A stretch of 47,142 nt of DNA from an uncultured Prevotella sp. (GCA_905235325.1 CAJOLE010000006.1:1-47142); one strand, 5' to 3'; positions 1-9,539 are shown, counted from the stretch's first letter. Numbers and translations: made by a program. Notes: generated from the sequence alone by a model not told the origin.

Positions 1-351
1 ACCGCTACTGGTGGCAGTGGAGCCCCAGGCATTGGCGGTGCCGGTTCTGCTAAGTGCGGCGACATCACCATCACGGGCGGCACCATTACTGCAACCGGAG
101 GCCAGTCTTCGCCGGGCATCGGCGCTGGCGACCAAGCCACATGTGGCAACATCACCATTACCAATGGTGTGACCAAAGTAGAAGCCAAGGGCGGCTATAT
201 GGCTTATTACAGCATTGGATTAGGTGCAACAAGCAAAGGTTGCGGCACCATCACCATCGGCGGCATTCTGTACTACGATGGCACAAACTACTTAAGCGAA
301 GCGCTGCAGAATGCTCTGAAGGCCAAACCTTTCATTTATCCTGCTGAATAG
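1..351 (+). CDS. C-terminal part of a glycine-rich repeat surface protein (5' end outside window)
   Basis: Frame 1 is open from the first base to the TAA at 349-351, giving 116 residues with no start, so the gene begins upstream of the window. The visible part has about three degenerate repeats of roughly 30 residues built on GIGxG...CGxITIxGG (for example PGIGAGDQATCGNITI), each with one cysteine. They are followed by a short non-repetitive tail ending in KPFIYPAE. Repeats of this kind occur in large secreted or surface proteins of Bacteroidales and are predicted to form stacked beta structure; that is family knowledge recalled, not tested here. No sortase motif or type IX tail is seen. Function is unknown; adhesion or glycan binding is only a guess. 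A small peptide gene follows 32 nt downstream. Confidence 0.7.
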   Translation, partial: TATGGSGAPGIGGAGSAKCGDITITGGTITATGGQSSPGIGAGDQATCGNITITNGVTKVEAKGGYMAYYSIGLGATSKGCGTITIGGILYYDGTNYLSEALQNALKAKPFIYPAE

Positions 352-383
352 ATAAATCATTACAATAAAGGACATAACAGATT

Positions 384-524
384 ATGAAAAAGAAAATTTA
401 TAAAGAGCCGATGATTACTATAGTCGAGATGGAACAAAGATCACCAATTCTTGCTGGCAGCTACAGCGCTGAGATTGAATCTTTACGTGATGACTATGGT
501 AAAGCTGAAGAATGGGTATGGTAA
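384..524 (+). CDS. 46-residue small peptide with a central ILAGS motif
   Basis: An ATG at 384 opens a 46-codon frame ending in TAA at 522-524. The 5' side has a purine-rich AAAGGA at 366-371, 12 nt before the start, which could act as a ribosome-binding site. The peptide begins MKKKIYKEPMITIVEM, has ILAGS at residues 22-26, and ends in an acidic tail with EEWVW. Short proteins with a lysine-rich start, a KxYxxP segment, an (I/L)LAGS motif and an acidic, tryptophan-containing tail are something I recall as common and mostly unannotated in Prevotella, often beside surface proteins. It has no hydrophobic signal peptide. The Ala-Gly before Ser resembles a double-glycine-type leader cleavage site, but no peptidase or exporter gene is in view. 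Function unknown. Confidence 0.6.
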   Translation: MKKKIYKEPMITIVEMEQRSPILAGSYSAEIESLRDDYGKAEEWVW

Positions 525-573
525 ATTAAGGAGACCTGATGTTAGGCGTCAGGTGATCTAAAGAAAAACAAAG

Positions 574-622
574 AGTGAAGAGTGAAAGATTTTATATTTT
601 TCACTCTTCACTTTTCACTTTT
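574..622 (+). terminator. Perfect 14-bp hairpin terminator
   Basis: Bases 574-587 pair perfectly with 599-612 across an 11-nt loop, and T-rich sequence follows. It would end transcription of the repeat protein and small peptide. A smaller 6-bp hairpin (534-539 with 549-554) lies between the peptide stop and this one. The rest of the 525-846 gap holds only the sigma-factor promoter. Confidence 0.75.
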
Positions 623-724
623 GATTGTTATCGTGCTTTTGATACGTTCCTACGGCGCGGCGGTAAATACTCAGTTCACCCTATAGTGCATGAGAAGTTA
701 CTACCCGAAAGAAAAACTATAAAA

Positions 725-768
725 GTTGTTAAATATTGAACAACGTATCAGTATTTTTCGTAACTTTG
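725..768 (+). promoter_or_regulatory. Promoter of the primary sigma factor gene with an overlapping inverted repeat
   Basis: TAACTTTG at 761-768 matches the Bacteroidetes -7 consensus TAnnTTTG, and TTG at 736-738 lies 22 nt upstream as a weak -33 box. An inverted repeat GTTGTT (725-730) / AACAAC (739-744) straddles the -33 box and could be an operator. The transcript leader would be about 70 nt. Confidence 0.6.
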
Positions 769-846
769 CGTCGCTTTAGAGGTATTATGGTATATATTGA
801 CTTGATTTTCAAGTATTTAACAAGGAAAGTTTAAGGGTAATTCAAC

Positions 847-1719
847 ATGAGACAACTCAAAATTCAGAAGAGTATCACCAATCGTTCGAGTGAGGCTCTC
901 GACAAGTATCTGGTGGAAATTGGTCGTGCACCGCTTATTAGCATCGACGAGGAAATCGAGCTGGCACAGAAGATCCGCAAGGGCGGCCCCGAAGGGGAGC
1001 GCGCCAAGGACAAGCTCGTCACCGCAAACCTGCGCTTCGTCGTTTCCGTCGCCAAGCAATACCAGCACCAGGGGCTGACGCTGACCGACCTCATCGACGA
1101 GGGCAACATCGGCCTGATTAAGGCTGCCCAGAAGTTCGACGAGACGCGCGGTTTTAAATTCATTTCCTACGCCGTCTGGTGGATTCGCCAGTCTATCCTG
1201 CAGGCCATTGCCGAGCAGAGCCGCATCGTCCGTCTGCCGCTGAATCAAGTTGGCTCGCTTAACAAGATTAACCACGAAATCAACAAGTTCGAGCAGGAGC
1301 ACCAGCGCCACCCGTCAGTTCAGGAGCTGGCAGAGGCAACAGCCATCGACGAGGAAAAGATCGGGCAGTCGATGCAGGCCGACAGCCACCACGTGTCGAT
1401 TGACGCTCCCTTCCAGGATGGCGAGGACAACTGTATGCTCGACGTGATGGCATCGGGCGACGACTCTCGTACCGACCGCCACGTGGACCACGAGTCGATG
1501 GCTCAGGAGCTGAACACCGTACTGAACAAGGTGCTGAAGGAGCGCGAGATTACCATCATCCGCGAGTGCTTCGGCATCGGCTGCCACGAGAAGGGCCTCG
1601 AGGAGATTGGCGACCAGCTGGGGCTTACCCGTGAGCGCGTCCGCCAGATTCGCGAAAAGAGCATCGCCAAGCTCCGCGATTCAGGCAATGCGAAGATTTT
1701 GATGAAGTATTTGGGCTAA
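847..1719 (+). CDS. rpoD: Primary sigma factor RpoD/SigA (sigma-ABfr type)
   Basis: This 290-residue sigma-70 protein directs RNA polymerase to housekeeping promoters. It lacks region 1.1 and starts almost directly at region 1.2 (SSEALDKYLVEIGRAPLIS, about residues 14-32), as expected for the short Bacteroidetes primary sigma. Region 2 (about 58-130) has the core-binding and -10 recognition helices, including DLIDEGNIGLIKAAQKFD and FISYAVWWIRQSI. Region 3 spans about 135-200. Region 4 near the C-terminus has the helix-turn-helix LEEIGDQLGLTRERVRQI. The ATG at 847 gives the expected full length. It stands alone in its transcription unit, with a promoter about 80 nt upstream and a different promoter right behind its stop codon. 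Confidence 0.97.
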   Translation: MRQLKIQKSITNRSSEALDKYLVEIGRAPLISIDEEIELAQKIRKGGPEGERAKDKLVTANLRFVVSVAKQYQHQGLTLTDLIDEGNIGLIKAAQKFDETRGFKFISYAVWWIRQSILQAIAEQSRIVRLPLNQVGSLNKINHEINKFEQEHQRHPSVQELAEATAIDEEKIGQSMQADSHHVSIDAPFQDGEDNCMLDVMASGDDSRTDRHVDHESMAQELNTVLNKVLKEREITIIRECFGIGCHEKGLEEIGDQLGLTRERVRQIREKSIAKLRDSGNAKILMKYLG

Positions 1720-1754
1720 AAATTTTGCGGCTTCAAAATTTCTCAGTAATTTTG
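1720..1754 (+). promoter_or_regulatory. Promoter of the DUF5686 gene, with inverted repeat over the -33 box
   Basis: TTTG at 1724-1727, a 19-nt spacer and TAATTTTG at 1747-1754 form a full Bacteroidetes promoter. AAATTTTG (1720-1727) and CAAAATTT (1734-1741) are a perfect 8-bp inverted repeat overlapping the -33 box; it could be an operator or a weak terminator for rpoD. The predicted start of transcription falls at or within a few bases of the GTG start codon at 1760. Confidence 0.6.
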
Positions 1755-1759
1755 TCGTC

Positions 1760-3790
1760 GTGAAATGCCATAAGTGGATAACCGTTATCGTGCTGGGCAT
1801 ACTCATCGGTATGCCCGGCACTTTGTTTTCGAGGAGCCCTATCGACTCGCTCGTTCTACAGCGTTTATTCAACTACAGCCGCAACTTCACGCCTAACGGC
1901 GTTGAAGGACACACGACAAACGTCTACATCAAGAGCAACTTCAACGTATGGCGGCGCAACCCGACACTGTGGCTCGTGCCGACGATGTACTCCATAGCAG
2001 ACGGGAAACGCTACCTCATCTCTGAGTCATACAACAAACTGAAGTTCAACGACATCAACGACTACAAAACGAAGCGCCAGGTAAGCTACAGCACCATACG
2101 CCACAACCGCAAGGCACTGCCGACCATCGTGGAGTACATAACGCCAAACATCTACGATGTCTGCCTCTATGGCGACCATATCCTGTCGCCCTTCAACTAT
2201 TACAACCGCCACTACTACCGCTACAACATACTGCCCAGCATCAACAACAGGGTCATCATAGAATTCAAGCCCTGTCTGCCCGACAACACGCAACTGGTCA
2301 AAGGCCATGCCTACGTCGACATCATGACAGGCCGCGTACACAAGGCCATCTTCAAGGGAGAGTTCGACATGATAACCTTCCGGACAGAGACCACACAGGG
2401 AGACGAGGGCATCCGTTCGCTGCTGCCAAAGGAGTGCAAGACCAACGCGATCTTCTATTTCATGGGCAACAAGATATTCTCTACGCTTGAGGCTTACTAC
2501 GACTGCCCTGCCAACCTCCCCGACTCCATCAACGACATCTTCAGCCTGGAGATAATGGACTCCATACGCCCTGTTCCGCTGACAAATCAGGAGAGGTACA
2601 TCCTCCAAGAATACGCCGAGCAGCACAAGCCCGTCACGATACAAGAGGAGGACACCGTAGAGAAGAAATTCAACTTCGCCAAGGACGTGCTGCAGGATGC
2701 CATAGGCGACAACCTCATCACCAGCATACGCTACCGTACAGACCGTGCCTACCTGAAAATCTCGCCCATCCTGAACCCTCAGTACATCAGCTACAGCAGC
2801 TCTAACGGTATCTCCTATAAAATCAAGCTCGGCGCAGAGTACTACTTCAACTCCCACCGATACTTTGAGTTTAGGCCGCGGTTAGGCTACAACTTCAAAT
2901 ACAAGAGGCCCTACTTCACCCTACCCCTTTACTTCAACTACAACCCCAAACGGAACGGACAGGTACAGGTTGCCTACGGCAACGGCAACCGCATCGGCAA
3001 TACTTATATTACTGATGACATCAGACATGAGCAGGGCGACTCAGTCGACTTGAGCGACGATTTGCATCTTTTCGACGACGACTACCTGACCGTGTCCAAC
3101 AACGTGAAGGCCTTCGACTGGCTCGAGATAACCAGCGGATTCACCTATCACTACCGCAAAGCCTACCGTCCAAGAGAGCTTATGAAATACGGTAAGCAAC
3201 AGGCGTTCAAAAGCTTTGCGCCAATGCTTTCTGTAAAGTTGTCACCCTGGCGCAAGGGCCCTACGCTGACCGTCGACTACGAACGCGGACTCAATGGCAT
3301 CCTCAACTCCGAACTCGACTACGAGCGGTGGGAGTTCGACGGCTCCATCAAGTACGATTTCTATCCGCTCAGGAAGTTCAATGCCAAACTGGGCTTTGGT
3401 TTCTACAGCCGCAAGAAAGACAGTTACTTCGTCGACTACCTCCACTTCCGCGACGACAAGCTGCCCGAAGGCTGGGACGACGACTGGACGGGAAACTTCC
3501 AGCTGCTGGAAAGCCGCTGGTATAACGAGTCGAGCTACTACGCACGGGCCAACATCAGCTACGAGTCGCCCTTCATCATCATGTCATGGTTTCCGCTCAT
3601 CGGCCATTTCTTCGAGAAGGAGCGCTTCTATCTCAGCGCGCTGAGCCTCGAACACACACGGCCTTACTACGAAATTGGCTACGGCTTCACTACCCGGCTC
3701 TTGTCGATAGGCATCTTCGCCAGCTTCCTGCGGACAGAGTACCAGGACTTTGGCTGCAAATTCACCTTTGAACTCTTCAGACGATGGTAA
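1760..3790 (+). CDS. DUF5686-like outer-membrane beta-barrel protein
   Basis: This 676-residue protein starts with GTG and a hydrophobic export signal (ITVIVLGILIGMPGTLF, residues 7-23). Residues about 30-310 form a soluble part with many tyrosines (WLVPTMYSI, NYYNRHYYRYN). From about residue 320 the sequence alternates aromatic and polar residues as in beta-barrel strands and ends in FELFRRW, a C-terminus suited to barrel assembly. The arrangement resembles DUF5686 proteins of Bacteroidetes; usual members carry an N-terminal carboxypeptidase-regulatory-like domain, which I do not see, and this one is shorter. Its role is unknown. The stop overlaps the start of the helicase gene (ATGGTAA), so the two are probably translationally coupled although no functional link is known. 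An ATG at codon 18 would remove most of the signal, so GTG is preferred. Confidence 0.75.
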   Translation: MKCHKWITVIVLGILIGMPGTLFSRSPIDSLVLQRLFNYSRNFTPNGVEGHTTNVYIKSNFNVWRRNPTLWLVPTMYSIADGKRYLISESYNKLKFNDINDYKTKRQVSYSTIRHNRKALPTIVEYITPNIYDVCLYGDHILSPFNYYNRHYYRYNILPSINNRVIIEFKPCLPDNTQLVKGHAYVDIMTGRVHKAIFKGEFDMITFRTETTQGDEGIRSLLPKECKTNAIFYFMGNKIFSTLEAYYDCPANLPDSINDIFSLEIMDSIRPVPLTNQERYILQEYAEQHKPVTIQEEDTVEKKFNFAKDVLQDAIGDNLITSIRYRTDRAYLKISPILNPQYISYSSSNGISYKIKLGAEYYFNSHRYFEFRPRLGYNFKYKRPYFTLPLYFNYNPKRNGQVQVAYGNGNRIGNTYITDDIRHEQGDSVDLSDDLHLFDDDYLTVSNNVKAFDWLEITSGFTYHYRKAYRPRELMKYGKQQAFKSFAPMLSVKLSPWRKGPTLTVDYERGLNGILNSELDYERWEFDGSIKYDFYPLRKFNAKLGFGFYSRKKDSYFVDYLHFRDDKLPEGWDDDWTGNFQLLESRWYNESSYYARANISYESPFIIMSWFPLIGHFFEKERFYLSALSLEHTRPYYEIGYGFTTRLLSIGIFASFLRTEYQDFGCKFTFELFRRW

Positions 3791-6700
3791 AACCCCTAAC
3801 CGTTTACAAAGCTTCGGCAGGCAGCGGCAAGACATTTGCTCTCGCCGTGCAGTACATCAAGCTCGTGGTGCAGAATCCGCAGTCGTACCGCAACATCCTC
3901 GCCGTCACCTTCACCAACAAGGCGACCGAAGAGATGAAGACGCGCATTCTCAGCCAGCTCTACGGCATCTGGAAACAGCTGCCCGACTCCGACGTCTATA
4001 CGCAGGAGGTGTGCCGCAAGCTCGACGCATCGCCGGCCTTCGTCAGCGAGCGGGCAGGCATCGCGCTCTCGCTGCTGCTGCACAACTACAACCACTTCCG
4101 CGTGATGACCATCGACACGTTCTTCCAGAGCGTGCTGCGCAACCTGGCCCGCGAGCTCGACCTCACCGCCAACCTCCGCGTCGGGCTGAACGACGTGCAG
4201 GTAGAGGAGATGGCCGTCGACGAGATTATTGACAACCTGAAGACCACCGACGTGATGCTCGTCTGGATCATGCGCTACATCATGGAGAACATCTCCGACG
4301 ACCGGTCGTGGAACGTCATCGGCCAGATCAAGCAGTTCGGAAAGACCATCTTCCAGGACAACTACAAGAACATCAGCCGCGAGCTCAGCGAGAAGCTCCA
4401 GCAGGAGGACTTCTTCGACCGATACACCAAGACGCTGCGCGACGTCCGCGACGCCGCTAAGGAGCATATGCTCACCATTGCCGACTCCTTCTTCTGCACA
4501 CTCGAGGAGGAAGGCCTCACCTGCGACGACCTCGCCAACAAGCGGCGGGGCATTGCCGGCTTCTTCTTCAAGCTCAAGGAAGGCTGCTTCGACGAGAGCA
4601 TCGTCAACGCGACGGTGGCCAAGTGCATGGACGACCCGACGAAGTGGTACACCAAGACGCATCCGCGCGGCGAAGCCATCCACGCCCTGGCCGACAGCCA
4701 GCTCATCCCCACCCTGCGACTTGCCGTCGACGAGCGCCCCCGCTACTGGAAACTCTGTCAGTCGGCGGTGCTCACGCTGCGCCATCTCAACCAAGTGCGC
4801 CTGCTCAGCAGTATAGAAAATAAGGTACGCGAGCTGAACGACGAGGCCAACCGATTCCTGCTCAGCGACACGCAGAAGCTGCTGAACGCACTCATCAGCG
4901 AGCAGGACTCGCCGTTCATCTTCGAGAAGATCGGCGCCCAGCTGCAGCACGTCATGATCGACGAGTTCCAGGACACGTCGACCGTCCAGTGGCAGAACTT
5001 CCGTGTACTGCTGCTCGAGACGATGAGCCATCGCGACAGCGAGAACCTCATCGTCGGCGACGTCAAGCAGAGCATCTACCGCTGGCGCAGCGGCGACTGG
5101 CGGCTGCTGAACGACATCGAGCAGCAGTTCAGCCAGGAGATGATCCATACCGAGCCGCTGAAGACCAACCGCCGCTCCGAACGCAGGATCATCGCCTTCA
5201 ACAACGCCTTCTTCGCCGAGGCCGCCCGCATGGAATATGAGAAACTCATGGAGCAGCCCGAGGCCGACCAGCTGCAGCGCGCCTATCACGACGTCGAGCA
5301 GCTGATTCCCGACGGCAGGCCCGAGGCCGGCTTCGTACACGTCGCACTGCTGCCCGCCGACAACTATCAGGAGCAGACGCTGCAACGGCTGGCCGACACC
5401 GTGGCGCGACTCATCAGTGATGGCATCCCGCAGACGAAGATGGCCATCCTCGTGCGCGTCAACAGCTACATCCCCATCATTGCCAACTACTTTGCCGAAC
5501 AGCTGCCCGAGGTCAGCATCGTCAGCGACGAAGCCTTCCGGCTCGATGCGTCGCCCTCGGTGAACATCATCGTCCAGGCCCTGCGGCTGCTCAGAAACCC
5601 TGACGACCAGCTGGCACGCGCCTTCCTCGAGAAGAGCTGCGGCGACATCTCGGTGCTCGGACAGATACCCGCCGAAGAGTCGCTCTACGAGACGGTCGAA
5701 CAGTTGTTCGCCGGCCTGCACCTTGACCGCTTCGACGAGCAGAGCGCCTACGTCTGCGCCTTCTTCGACCAGCTCCGCAAGTACACGTCGGAGAACGCGG
5801 CCACCGTCGACGACTTCCTCAAGCTGTGGGAGAGCGACATCTGCCACAAGACCATCCAGAGCGACGTCACCAACGGCGTGCGCATCATCAGCATCCACAA
5901 GTCGAAGGGACTGGAGTTCGACTATGTGCTCAGCCCCTTCTGCGACTGGCAGATGGAGAAGGCCGGCAACGTCCTGTGGTGCTATCCCGACGAGCCGCCG
6001 TTCAGCGACCTGCCCATTGCGCCCATCGACTACAGCAAGAGCGGTATGCTGGGCACTATCTACGACGACGACTACCACCACGAGCACCTGCAGAACATCG
6101 TCGACAACCTCAACCTGCTCTACGTCGACTTCACCCGTGCCCGTCGCGGCCTCTTCGTCTTCGGCCGCCGCGGAGCCAGGAACTCGCGGTCGGAAATCAT
6201 CGAGCAGGTGCTGCCCGCACTGACGCTCGAAGGCGGCAGACTCACCGCCGACGACGACCCGTCGGCACCCGTCGTCTATGAATACGGAACGCTGCCGCCA
6301 CCCGCCCCCGCCGGCACGACGCAGCAGAAGCCGGCTGCCAACGACAACCCGTTCCTCCAGCCCTCGGCCCCCTGCCCCGTCGCTATTGCCGCCCACCCCG
6401 TGAAGGCCGTCTTCAGGCAGAGCAACCAGAGCCGCGACTTCATCAGCGGCGACGACGAGCAGGCCACCGCCGCAAGCTACATACAGCTGGGCAACGTGCT
6501 TCACCGCATCTTCTCAACCATCCGTACCGCCGACGACATCGACGCAGCCCTGCTCCAGCTGGAGCAGGAAGGCATCGTCTACGACGACCTCATCACCGTC
6601 GGGCGGCTGCGGCTGATGCTCCGCAAGCGGCTTGAGCACCCGCAGGTGGCCGACTGGTTCTCAGCCCGCTGGACGCTCTTCAACGAGTGTACCATCCTCA

Positions 6701-6915
6701 GTGTCGATGCCGACGGCCACGCCGTCGAGCGCCGTCCCGACCGCGTCATGACCGACGGCACGCAGTGGATCGTCGTCGACTTCAAGTTCGGCCGTCCGCG
6801 CGACGAATATCACAGTCAGGTGAGAGAATACATGCAGCTTCTCGGGCAGATGGGCCACACCAACGTCCGAGGCTACCTGTGGTATGTCTATAGCAACAAG
6901 ATTGAAAGCGTATGA
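3784..6915 (+). CDS. addA: AddA/RecB-like UvrD-family helicase-nuclease
   Basis: A 1043-residue superfamily 1A helicase with a C-terminal RecB-type nuclease, expected to unwind and resect double-strand breaks for RecA loading together with the next gene. Visible motifs: Walker A KASAGSGKTF near residues 9-18; motif Ia VTFTNKATEEM near 40; motif II IDEFQD near 391-396; motif III VGDVKQSIYRWR near 425; motif IV TNRRS near 461; motif V HKSKGLEFDYV near 704; motif VI LYVDFTRARRGL near 778. The nuclease shows RRPDRV followed by VVDFKFG near 997-1003, the Asp and Asp-x-Lys metal ligands. The start ATG at 3784 lies inside the previous stop and the stop overlaps the next start by 4 nt (ATGA). RecB would be the alternative name, but the AddB-like partner and the lack of RecC/RecD favour AddA. 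Confidence 0.9.
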   Translation: MVKPLTVYKASAGSGKTFALAVQYIKLVVQNPQSYRNILAVTFTNKATEEMKTRILSQLYGIWKQLPDSDVYTQEVCRKLDASPAFVSERAGIALSLLLHNYNHFRVMTIDTFFQSVLRNLARELDLTANLRVGLNDVQVEEMAVDEIIDNLKTTDVMLVWIMRYIMENISDDRSWNVIGQIKQFGKTIFQDNYKNISRELSEKLQQEDFFDRYTKTLRDVRDAAKEHMLTIADSFFCTLEEEGLTCDDLANKRRGIAGFFFKLKEGCFDESIVNATVAKCMDDPTKWYTKTHPRGEAIHALADSQLIPTLRLAVDERPRYWKLCQSAVLTLRHLNQVRLLSSIENKVRELNDEANRFLLSDTQKLLNALISEQDSPFIFEKIGAQLQHVMIDEFQDTSTVQWQNFRVLLLETMSHRDSENLIVGDVKQSIYRWRSGDWRLLNDIEQQFSQEMIHTEPLKTNRRSERRIIAFNNAFFAEAARMEYEKLMEQPEADQLQRAYHDVEQLIPDGRPEAGFVHVALLPADNYQEQTLQRLADTVARLISDGIPQTKMAILVRVNSYIPIIANYFAEQLPEVSIVSDEAFRLDASPSVNIIVQALRLLRNPDDQLARAFLEKSCGDISVLGQIPAEESLYETVEQLFAGLHLDRFDEQSAYVCAFFDQLRKYTSENAATVDDFLKLWESDICHKTIQSDVTNGVRIISIHKSKGLEFDYVLSPFCDWQMEKAGNVLWCYPDEPPFSDLPIAPIDYSKSGMLGTIYDDDYHHEHLQNIVDNLNLLYVDFTRARRGLFVFGRRGARNSRSEIIEQVLPALTLEGGRLTADDDPSAPVVYEYGTLPPPAPAGTTQQKPAANDNPFLQPSAPCPVAIAAHPVKAVFRQSNQSRDFISGDDEQATAASYIQLGNVLHRIFSTIRTADDIDAALLQLEQEGIVYDDLITVGRLRLMLRKRLEHPQVADWFSARWTLFNECTILSVDADGHAVERRPDRVMTDGTQWIVVDFKFGRPRDEYHSQVREYMQLLGQMGHTNVRGYLWYVYSNKIESV

Positions 6916-9539
6916 AAACATTCCTCGAATACGTAGCCGAAGATATCATCCGTAAGTACGGCACAGACCTCTCGCGCACGGTGGTCGTCTTTCCCAACAA
7001 GCGCGCCTCGCTCTTCCTCAACGAGGCCCTGGTCAGGCTGGCAGGACGACCCATCTGGTCGCCCGCCTATATCACCATCAGCCAGCTGTTCCGCAGCCAG
7101 TCGGAGCTGACCGTCGCCGACCCCGTCAAGCTCGTCTGCGACCTTCACCGCTCATACGTCGACGTGACCGGCTTCGACGAGACCCTGGACCACTTCTACG
7201 GCTGGGGGCAGTTGCTGCTGACCGACTTCGACGACATCGACAAGCATATAGCGCCAGCCGACAAGGTGTTTGCCAACCTCCGCGACTACCGCGAGTTCGA
7301 CGACGTCAGCTATCTCAGCCAGGAGCAGCGCGACGCCATCCGCAAATTCTTCTCGAACTTCACCGACGACCACAACACGCTGCTCAAGGAGCGATTCCTG
7401 CGCCTCTGGGCGAGGATGGGCGACATCTACCACAACTTCAACCGACGGCTGGCCGACCAGAAGCTGGCCTACGAGGGAGCACTCTACCGACAAGTGGCCG
7501 AGCAGCTCGGCAAGCCAGCCTCCGCCGAAGGGCACTTCGAGGGGTACGACCGCTACCTCTTCGTGGGCTTCAACATGCTCCAGAACGTCGAGCAGCGCCT
7601 CTTTGCCTACCTGAAGGCCGAGGGCAAAGCCCGCTTCTACTGGGACTTCGACCATTATTATATGCACGCCGAGGCCTGCCATTTCATCAGCCAGTACCTG
7701 AGCGACTTCCCCAACGAGCTGCCTGGCGGCAACGACGACATCTACCGTAACTACCAACGCCACAAGCAGATAACATATATCGCCGCGCCGACTGAGGACA
7801 TCCAGGCACGCTACATCAGCCAATGGCTGCAGGCCGACCCACGGCGCATCAGCGACGGACACCGGACGGCCATCGTGCTCTGCAACGAAGCGCTGCTGCC
7901 CACCGTCGTCCACTGTCTGCCCGCCGAAGTCGCGAACGTCAACATCACCACCGGCTACCCCCTCCAGCAGACCTACGTGGCATCGCTCGTCGAACGGCTC
8001 ATACGCCAGCATCCGCTCAGCGACGTCATCAGCCGCGTGGCCGAACTGGCCAAGAACCCCGAGACCGCCGAAAGCCCCTTCAGGGCCGAAGCCTGCTTCC
8101 GCACCTACACACTGCTGACGCGACTACAGAACCTCATCGACAGCGGCGACCTGCAAGTGGACACCGTCACGCTGCAGCGACTCGTCGCCCAGCTCATTCA
8201 GCAGACGTCGATTCCATTCCACGGCGAGCCAGCCGTCGGACTACAGGTGATGGGCGTGCTCGAGACGCGCAACCTCGACTTCGACCATCTGCTGCTGCTC
8301 TCTGCCAACGAGGGCAATATGCCGCGAGGACTCACCGACTCGTCGTTCATACCCTACTCCATCAGGCGCGCCTTCGGACTGACGACGGCCGACCACAAGT
8401 CGGCCATCTACGCCTACTACTTCTACCGCCTGCTGAGCCGCGCCGCCGACGTCACCATCGCCTGGTCGAATGCCACCGCCGACGGCCAGGCATCGGAGAT
8501 GAGCCGCTTCATGCTTCAGCTGACGGTTGAAGACACCTACCACAAAATAGCACACATGACACTGCAAGCCGGACAAAGCGTCAGGCTGAAACGACCGCTG
8601 ACCGTCGAGAAGTCGCCGGCCGTCGTCGACACGCTGTATAGCCGCTTCACCGCCTCGATACTCTCGCCGACAGCCGTCAACCGCTACCTGCGCTGCCAGC
8701 TGCAGTTCTACTTCTGCTACGTCGAGGGGCTGCGCGAGCCTGACGACACCGAGGACGGAGTCATCGACAACCGCGTCTTCGGAAACATCTTCCATAACGC
8801 CGCCCAGATTCTCTACGAACAGCTCAGACAGCGCAGTCCCCACATCGTAGCCTCCGACCTGGAAGAACTCCTGAAGACCAAGGTCGACATTGAGCTGGCC
8901 GTTGACCAGGCCTTCAACGAGGAGTTCCACGGCCGACTGCCGCAGGGCGGCATGGCCGTCATCAACCGCGAGGTCATCGTCCACTACCTGCGCCAGCTCG
9001 TCGAGGTCGACCGCCGGCTCGCCCCCTTTACCATCATGGGCCTCGAAGACGACGTCGAGCAGGCCCTCACCATCGCCACCGCCGGCATAACCATTAAAGC
9101 CGGCGGGCGCGTCGACCGGCTCGACCGCGTCAACTTCGGCGAAAGCGAGCAGATCCGCGTCATCGACTACAAGACCAGCGCCTTCCGCCTGCACTCCATC
9201 AAGTCGATAGACGACATATTCGACCCGGCAAAGCTCCGCGACCATACCGACTATTACCTCCAGACGTTGCTCTACGCCCGCATCGTCAGGAAGAGCCAGC
9301 AGCTGCCCGTAGCGCCCGCACTGCTCTTCATCCAGCACGCGGGAACAGAGGGCTACAACCCCGTCCTGAAACTCGGCAACGAATACATCGACGACGTGGC
9401 GACGCCCGACGGCGACCGCTTCGTCACGCTGTTTATGGAGAAAGTAAACGAAATCTTCGACCCTTCACGACCCTTTACACCTACGGCCGACACCAGCCAC
9501 TGCAAGACGTGCCCATACGCACACCTCTGCCTGATTTAG
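6912..9539 (+). CDS. addB: AddB-like PD-(D/E)XK nuclease subunit with a probable Fe-S staple
   Basis: This 875-residue protein overlaps the helicase gene by ATGA and is its likely heterodimer partner. The N-terminus VVVFPNKRASLFL (about residues 24-36) takes the place of a Walker A motif and lacks GKT, so the helicase-like part is probably inactive for ATP hydrolysis. The C-terminal nuclease has VNRYLRCQLQFYFC near 588-601, the Asp-x-Lys core RVIDYKTSAF near 748-757, and a C-terminal Cys864-x2-Cys867-x5-Cys873. One upstream cysteine plus three at the end is the known AddB iron-sulfur arrangement, so a 4Fe-4S cluster is inferred. The gene ends at a convergent hairpin before the oppositely oriented tRNA operon. 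Confidence 0.85.
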   Translation: MKTFLEYVAEDIIRKYGTDLSRTVVVFPNKRASLFLNEALVRLAGRPIWSPAYITISQLFRSQSELTVADPVKLVCDLHRSYVDVTGFDETLDHFYGWGQLLLTDFDDIDKHIAPADKVFANLRDYREFDDVSYLSQEQRDAIRKFFSNFTDDHNTLLKERFLRLWARMGDIYHNFNRRLADQKLAYEGALYRQVAEQLGKPASAEGHFEGYDRYLFVGFNMLQNVEQRLFAYLKAEGKARFYWDFDHYYMHAEACHFISQYLSDFPNELPGGNDDIYRNYQRHKQITYIAAPTEDIQARYISQWLQADPRRISDGHRTAIVLCNEALLPTVVHCLPAEVANVNITTGYPLQQTYVASLVERLIRQHPLSDVISRVAELAKNPETAESPFRAEACFRTYTLLTRLQNLIDSGDLQVDTVTLQRLVAQLIQQTSIPFHGEPAVGLQVMGVLETRNLDFDHLLLLSANEGNMPRGLTDSSFIPYSIRRAFGLTTADHKSAIYAYYFYRLLSRAADVTIAWSNATADGQASEMSRFMLQLTVEDTYHKIAHMTLQAGQSVRLKRPLTVEKSPAVVDTLYSRFTASILSPTAVNRYLRCQLQFYFCYVEGLREPDDTEDGVIDNRVFGNIFHNAAQILYEQLRQRSPHIVASDLEELLKTKVDIELAVDQAFNEEFHGRLPQGGMAVINREVIVHYLRQLVEVDRRLAPFTIMGLEDDVEQALTIATAGITIKAGGRVDRLDRVNFGESEQIRVIDYKTSAFRLHSIKSIDDIFDPAKLRDHTDYYLQTLLYARIVRKSQQLPVAPALLFIQHAGTEGYNPVLKLGNEYIDDVATPDGDRFVTLFMEKVNEIFDPSRPFTPTADTSHCKTCPYAHLCLI

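Noticed and set aside
3796..6504. A 902-residue open frame on the minus strand opposite the helicase gene
   Set aside because: It mirrors the high GC third-position codon use of addA, has a valine/leucine/aspartate-rich low-information composition, and no family motif. The helicase motifs on the plus strand are decisive.
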